A stretch of DNA of 42,890 bases. It comes from an uncultured Blautia sp. Lineage in GTDB: Bacteria; Bacillota; Clostridia; Lachnospirales; Lachnospiraceae. Below, in pieces: positions 40,142 to 42,890 of this stretch. The stretch spans positions 1 through 42,890 of the forward strand of contig UQCM01000021.1 in assembly GCA_900539525.1 (NCBI GenBank). Reading direction: 5' to 3'. The notes under the pieces were generated by a model. It saw only the letters and a program-made list of their open reading frames with translations. It had not been told where the DNA came from and did not search any database. Made by a program: the position numbers and the translations under genes. Each line of letters starts with the position of its first letter. The stretch's first letter is position 1.

Positions 40142-41158
40142 TCAATTCTTATCGTCCAATACGATATGCTGTTTTATCTTTTCATTGATCTTCTGCTGTT
40201 TAAACTGGACACACTGGATGATCGAATTTCTGATTTCCAGTGCCTTTGAACTGCCATGGGATTTCACCACCAGTCCATTCAGCCCCAGAAGAGGAGCTCC
40301 TCCATACTGACTGGCATCAAAGCTTTTCAGCGTCTCTTTCAATGCCGGTTTCACAAGCAGGGCGCCTATCTTTGACCGCAGGCTGCTCATCATGCCTTCT
40401 TTGACCTTACTGATCAGAGTTGCTCCCACACCTTCATAAAGTTTCAGGATCACATTTCCAACGAATGCCTCACAAACAATGACATCACAGACACCCGCCG
40501 GAATGTCACGTGCTTCCACACTCCCAATAAAGTTGATATCCTTACATGCTTTCAGAAGCGGCATCGTCTCTTTTACAAGAGCATTTCCTTTCTCCTCTTC
40601 TGCGCCAATATTCACGATACCGACACGTGGATTCTTTATCCCTACAACATTCTCCATGTAAATGGAGCCCATCTTTGCAAACTGCACAAGATGCGAGGCT
40701 CTGGCATCGACATTTGCACCACAATCGATCAACAGGGCAACTCCATCTTTCGTAGGAATCAGCGGTGCCAGTGGAGGTCTCTCGATTCCTCTGATCCGTC
40801 CGACAATGAGCTGACCGCCTACCAGCACAGCTCCACTGCTTCCGGATGAAACAAATGCGTCTGCCTCCCCACGCTTTACCATATTCATCCCGACTACGAG
40901 GGATGAGTCTTTTTTCTTCCTGATCGCCATGACCGGCGGTTCTGCCGTCTCAATGACCTCCTCCGCATGTACGACTTCTATACGCTCTTTTGGAAAAGTG
41001 TATCTCTGTAACTGCTGCTCGACCTCTGCTTTTCTTCCCGCAAGATAAACAAAAATATCTTCCCGCTGATTCACAGCTTCTACAGCACCTTTCACGATTT
41101 CTTCCGGTGCATTGTCTCCACCCATGGCATCAACAACCACCTTCACTAAATCCTGCAT
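40142..41158 (-). CDS. plsX: phosphate acyltransferase
   Basis: A 338-residue enzyme that makes acyl-phosphate from acyl-ACP for PlsY. The N-terminal VVDAMGGDNAP (about 8-18) and GSSGAVLVGG are family motifs. Acyl-phosphate use by PlsY, also encoded here, completes the first acylation step of phospholipid synthesis. It has an AGGAGG site, its own promoter and a 27-bp stem-loop repeat upstream. Unlike many Firmicutes, rpmF and plsX are not adjacent: a cytidylate-kinase-like gene lies between. Confidence 0.97.
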   Translation of the reverse strand: MQDLVKVVVDAMGGDNAPEEIVKGAVEAVNQREDIFVYLAGRKAEVEQQLQRYTFPKERIEVVHAEEVIETAEPPVMAIRKKKDSSLVVGMNMVKRGEADAFVSSGSSGAVLVGGQLIVGRIRGIERPPLAPLIPTKDGVALLIDCGANVDARASHLVQFAKMGSIYMENVVGIKNPRVGIVNIGAEEEKGNALVKETMPLLKACKDINFIGSVEARDIPAGVCDVIVCEAFVGNVILKLYEGVGATLISKVKEGMMSSLRSKIGALLVKPALKETLKSFDASQYGGAPLLGLNGLVVKSHGSSKALEIRNSIIQCVQFKQQKINEKIKQHIVLDDKN

Positions 41159-41184
41159 TTTCCTTCCTCCTGTTTTCTAAAAAT

Positions 41185-41213
41185 AATATACTAGACATCA
41201 ATCTAAAAATCAA
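41185..41213 (-). promoter_or_regulatory. promoter of plsX-acpP
   Basis: TTGATT (41208-41213), a 17-nt spacer and TATATT (41185-41190) on the minus strand, about 27 nt before the plsX start. Confidence 0.7.
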
Positions 41214-41251
41214 TACATTTTTTCAGGAACAGAATTTGCAGTCACCTGGCT

Positions 41252-41278
41252 GTCAATGTTCACTCTGTGACCAGTAAC
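41252..41278. repeat. 27-bp stem-loop repeat, copy 5, upstream of plsX
   Basis: First arm GTCAATGTTCAC, loop TCT, second arm GTGACCAGTAAC. The inner part of the stem is kept and the outer part is eroded on one side. Confidence 0.68.
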
Positions 41279-41305
41279 CTGCTCAAAAAATATCCTGTAT
41301 AACAA

Positions 41306-41343
41306 AAAGCAGGAGTGCAGGCTTGTCTGCACCACTGCTTTCA
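41306..41343 (-). terminator. terminator after the cytidylate-kinase-like gene
   Basis: AAAGCAG-GA-GTGCAG pairs with CTGCAC-CA-CTGCTTT. The structure begins 5 nt after the stop codon and ends in a U tract on the minus strand. Confidence 0.85.
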
Positions 41344-41347
41344 AAAT

Positions 41348-41833
41348 CTATATATATTCTTTTCTTTCAAAATACTTCATAAGGATATCTGCACAGTTTT
41401 CCACGCCCAGGCGGGAAGTATCCAGAATCATGTGATAATTATTTACATCTCCCCATGCTTTACCTGTATGCTGATGGTAGTAATCCGCTCTCTCCCTGTC
41501 TGTAGTCTCCACCTTTTCTTTCGCTTTTTCGCTGGATAGCTTCTCCAGAGTCATGATTCTCTTAATACGATCCTCCTTATCCGCGCAGACATAAATATTA
41601 AAAACGTTGCTTTGATCCTTCAAAATCTCGGATGCACAGCGCCCCAGTATAATACAGGGATTCTGAGCAAGTGTACGGATAGCATTTTCTTCTGTCTCAT
41701 AAACTTCATCCTGTAAGTGCTCCTCAATGAATGCTTTGTCATATACAGGTACTCCCAGCTTCTGAGATAATTCTTTTGCGATAATACTTGCACCTGTTCC
41801 AAAACGGCGGCTGATTGTAATAACTAAATTCAT
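41348..41833 (-). CDS. short cytidylate-kinase-like family protein
   Basis: A 161-residue nucleotide-kinase-fold protein. The start MNLVITISRRFGTGASI resembles the cytidylate-kinase-like family, which usually has SREYGSGG; here the P-loop reads FGTGAS, so the last Gly is Ala. CIILGRCASEIL and ADKEDRIKRIM (about 59-95) are family motifs, and the end includes YHQHTGKAWGD. Compared with the usual about 200 residues, a segment of some 35-40 residues is missing after residue 42. The reaction is uncertain; CMP kinase itself (Cmk) is a different family member. It lies between rpmF and plsX. Confidence 0.78.
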   Translation of the reverse strand: MNLVITISRRFGTGASIIAKELSQKLGVPVYDKAFIEEHLQDEVYETEENAIRTLAQNPCIILGRCASEILKDQSNVFNIYVCADKEDRIKRIMTLEKLSSEKAKEKVETTDRERADYYHQHTGKAWGDVNNYHMILDTSRLGVENCADILMKYFERKEYI

Positions 41834-41875
41834 ATTTATCCCTCCCCGGTATCTGTAAAACGAACACGCAGAATC

Positions 41876-41902
41876 GTTACTGTTCGCTCCGTGACCAGTA
41901 AC
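41876..41902. repeat. 27-bp stem-loop repeat, copy 6, before the cytidylate-kinase-like gene
   Basis: Arms GTTACTGTTCGC and GTGACCAGTAAC around loop TCC. It continues into ATGCCACGCTTCGCAATATG, resembling the extension of copy 3. It lies in the 5' untranslated region of the kinase-like gene. Confidence 0.8.
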
Positions 41903-41953
41903 ATGCCACGCTTCGCAATATGCAGAATCCTCTTCGGTAAGCTATTTATGTGG

Positions 41954-41981
41954 CTTATACCAGTATAACACTTACTTTCAA
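41954..41981 (-). promoter_or_regulatory. promoter of the cytidylate-kinase-like gene
   Basis: TTGAAA (41976-41981), a 16-nt spacer and TATAAG (41954-41959) on the minus strand, after the rpmF terminator. The resulting leader of about 115 nt contains stem-loop copy 6. Confidence 0.6.
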
Positions 41982-42000
41982 AAAATCCTAGTACAAAAAA

Positions 42001-42030
42001 GAAAAACCTCCCGTATTTCCGGAAGGTTTT
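42001..42030 (-). terminator. terminator after rpmF
   Basis: AAAACCTCCCG (42003-42013) pairs with CCGGAAGGTTTT (42019-42030) with one mismatch; the minus strand continues UUUUUCUUUUUU. It starts 11 nt after the rpmF stop. Confidence 0.92.
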
Positions 42031-42040
42031 ATGCTCTGCA

Positions 42041-42220
42041 TTAATCAACAGAAACAATTTCTTTTTTGTTGTATGTTCCGCAGTTCTTGCAGACTCTGTG
42101 TGACATCATCAGTTCGCCGCACTTGCTGCATTTTACCAAGTTCGGAGCAGTCATTTTCCAATTTGCTCTTCTCTTGTCTCTTCTTCCTTTGGAAGATTTA
42201 TTCTTTGGACAGATTGACAT
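42041..42220 (-). CDS. rpmF: 50S ribosomal protein bL32, zinc-ribbon form
   Basis: Translating the minus strand from the ATG at 42218-42220 gives 59 residues beginning MSICPKNKSSKGRRDKRR. The zinc-binding Cys pairs are Cys31/Cys34 (CSKC) and Cys44/Cys47 (CKNC), so this is the zinc-containing form of L32. An AAGGAGGTG site lies 7 nt before the start, inside the 3' end of yceD, with 3 nt between the genes. The yceD-rpmF order is conserved across bacteria. Confidence 0.97.
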   Translation of the reverse strand: MSICPKNKSSKGRRDKRRANWKMTAPNLVKCSKCGELMMSHRVCKNCGTYNKKEIVSVD

Positions 42221-42223
42221 GGT

Positions 42224-42751
42224 TTACACCTCCTTAAATTTGCTAAAGATATCACGGATTTTTGCCATTCTTGGATCTAAATCTGTGCTATCACAGTCGC
42301 AAGTCTCTAGGTTCAGATTAACCCCGCAGGTACTGCAGATTCCCTTGCAGTCTTCTTTGCACAGCACCTTCATCGGCCAATTCACGATTATTTCACCATA
42401 GACAAGCTTATCCACATCCAGGTTATATCCATCTATATAGTTTTCTTCGTCCAACTCTTCTGTCTTTTCTGAGGTGCTGCACTTCATGTCCACATTTTTT
42501 TCAAAATCCAGGACAATCTCAACAGGCACTTCCTCGAGACAGCGTCCGCATGGAATGGATGCCGTCAATAACATCTTCCCTGCAATCTGCAATTCCTGAT
42601 TTCCTCTGTTCGAAATCTTTAAGGAAACCGGTGTCTTGCTTATGATAGGAAACTCTCCCAGAGCGGATGAAAAAACCTCCTGCTCATAGGGTACTTCTGT
42701 CTGTATTATCTTTTCCTCGCTTTTCGCAATTCTGGTTAAGTCAATCAGCAT
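42224..42751 (-). CDS. yceD: YceD/DUF177 family protein
   Basis: Start at the ATG of MLIDLTRIAKSEE, with AGGAGA upstream, giving 175 residues. DUF177 proteins are linked to 23S rRNA accumulation and large-subunit assembly. Cys-rich sites are visible: CGRCLEEV in the middle and CKEDCKGICSTCG plus CDCD near the end, suggesting metal binding. It is directly upstream of rpmF and driven by a consensus promoter with an overlapping palindrome. Confidence 0.93.
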   Translation of the reverse strand: MLIDLTRIAKSEEKIIQTEVPYEQEVFSSALGEFPIISKTPVSLKISNRGNQELQIAGKMLLTASIPCGRCLEEVPVEIVLDFEKNVDMKCSTSEKTEELDEENYIDGYNLDVDKLVYGEIIVNWPMKVLCKEDCKGICSTCGVNLNLETCDCDSTDLDPRMAKIRDIFSKFKEV

Positions 42752-42778
42752 AAAGTCTCTCCTATTCACACCTTTGCT

Positions 42779-42807
42779 ATTATACCTGTCATGTTTCTTT
42801 TTGTCAA
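42779..42807 (-). promoter_or_regulatory. consensus promoter of yceD-rpmF
   Basis: A perfect TTGACA (42802-42807), a 17-nt spacer and a perfect TATAAT (42779-42784) on the minus strand, about 30 nt before the yceD start. Confidence 0.92.
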
Positions 42808-42826
42808 GATATATTTCTTGACAAAA
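42799..42826. promoter_or_regulatory. perfect palindrome over the yceD-rpmF -35 box
   Basis: TTTTGTCAAG (42799-42808), an 8-nt spacer and CTTGACAAAA (42817-42826) are perfect inverted repeats; one arm contains the -35 TTGACA. The same arms and spacer length occur at the ylxM-ffh promoter (33250-33272). An operator of an unknown repressor is possible. Confidence 0.6.
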
Positions 42827-42848
42827 TTGAGGTTTTTATAAGCCATTT

Positions 42849-42890
42849 ATGATAATGTCCTAGTATACCACATATGAAAATGTCTCAGAT
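42849..42890. other. right-edge stretch with repeated ATG-AAATGTC motif
   Basis: ATGATAATGTCCTAG (42849-42863) and ATGAAAATGTCTCAG (42874-42888) agree at 12 of 15 bases, 25 bp apart. The second motif matches the inverted GGGACATTTTCA at the left edge of the window. No gene is visible. It may be the end of an insertion sequence that continues outside. Confidence 0.35.

Noticed and set aside
42031..42401. Plus-strand open frames near the right end
   Set aside because: They are antisense to rpmF and yceD, whose Cys motifs and ribosome binding sites on the minus strand are clear.

Overview
The window looks like chromosomal DNA from an acetogenic Lachnospiraceae bacterium, most likely Blautia or a close relative. 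This is inferred from gene content (a Wood-Ljungdahl carbonyl-branch cluster beside a Clostridia-type rpmF/plsX/smc/ffh/rpsP/rplS housekeeping region), strong AGGAGG ribosome binding sites, TTGACA/TATAAT-like promoters and moderate GC. No 16S gene is present to prove it. All recognised genes except one (prs) lie on the minus strand, so transcription runs from high to low coordinates.

Region 1 (about 161-14500) is a Wood-Ljungdahl cluster. In transcription order it reads: His-rich metal protein, cooT, cooC, acsA (CODH), a second cooC/acsF, acsB (acetyl-CoA synthase), a 357-bp repeat-filled spacer, acsD and acsC (corrinoid Fe-S protein), acsE (methyltransferase), acsV (corrinoid activator), a DUF3786 gene, fchA and folD. 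A good promoter sits at 14473-14501 and a terminator at 108-142. Together these genes carry a C1 unit from methenyl/methylene-THF chemistry (folD, fchA) and methyl-THF (acsE, acsCD, acsV) to acetyl-CoA with CO from CODH (acsA, acsB), and they add a nickel-delivery set (cooC, cooT, His-rich protein). Formate-THF ligase, methylene-THF reductase, formate dehydrogenase, hydrogenase and Rnf are not in the window.

Region 2 (14634-17870) is an ABC importer of the predicted TrpXYZ-like type. Region 3 (17871-20874) is der-plsY-gpsA. prs (21154-22329, plus strand) is expressed divergently from der. Region 4 (22396-26712) is lepB2-rbgA-lepB-rnhB-yraN-pgeF. Region 5 (26802-33210) is the ylxM-ffh-rpsP-khpA-(NlpC/P60)-rimM-trmD-(C39-like)-rplS translation/secretion cluster, with two secreted cell-surface proteins embedded in it. 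Region 6 (33275-42751) holds ilvA, ftsY, smc, rnc, acpP, plsX, a short cytidylate-kinase-like gene, rpmF and yceD.

Intergenic spaces carry several dispersed palindrome families: a 27-bp stem-loop (six copies), a 153-bp MITE-like palindrome (one full and two partial copies) and a GGGGTCA hairpin (two copies). A TTGTCAAG-N8-CTTGACAA palindrome overlaps the -35 boxes of two housekeeping operons. The points most worth following up are: a FolD lacking the residues needed for cyclohydrolase activity next to fchA; a CooCTJ-like nickel module in an acetogen with a rearranged His-rich protein; the repeat-filled spacer splitting acsB from acsDCEV; and the shared palindromic promoter element.
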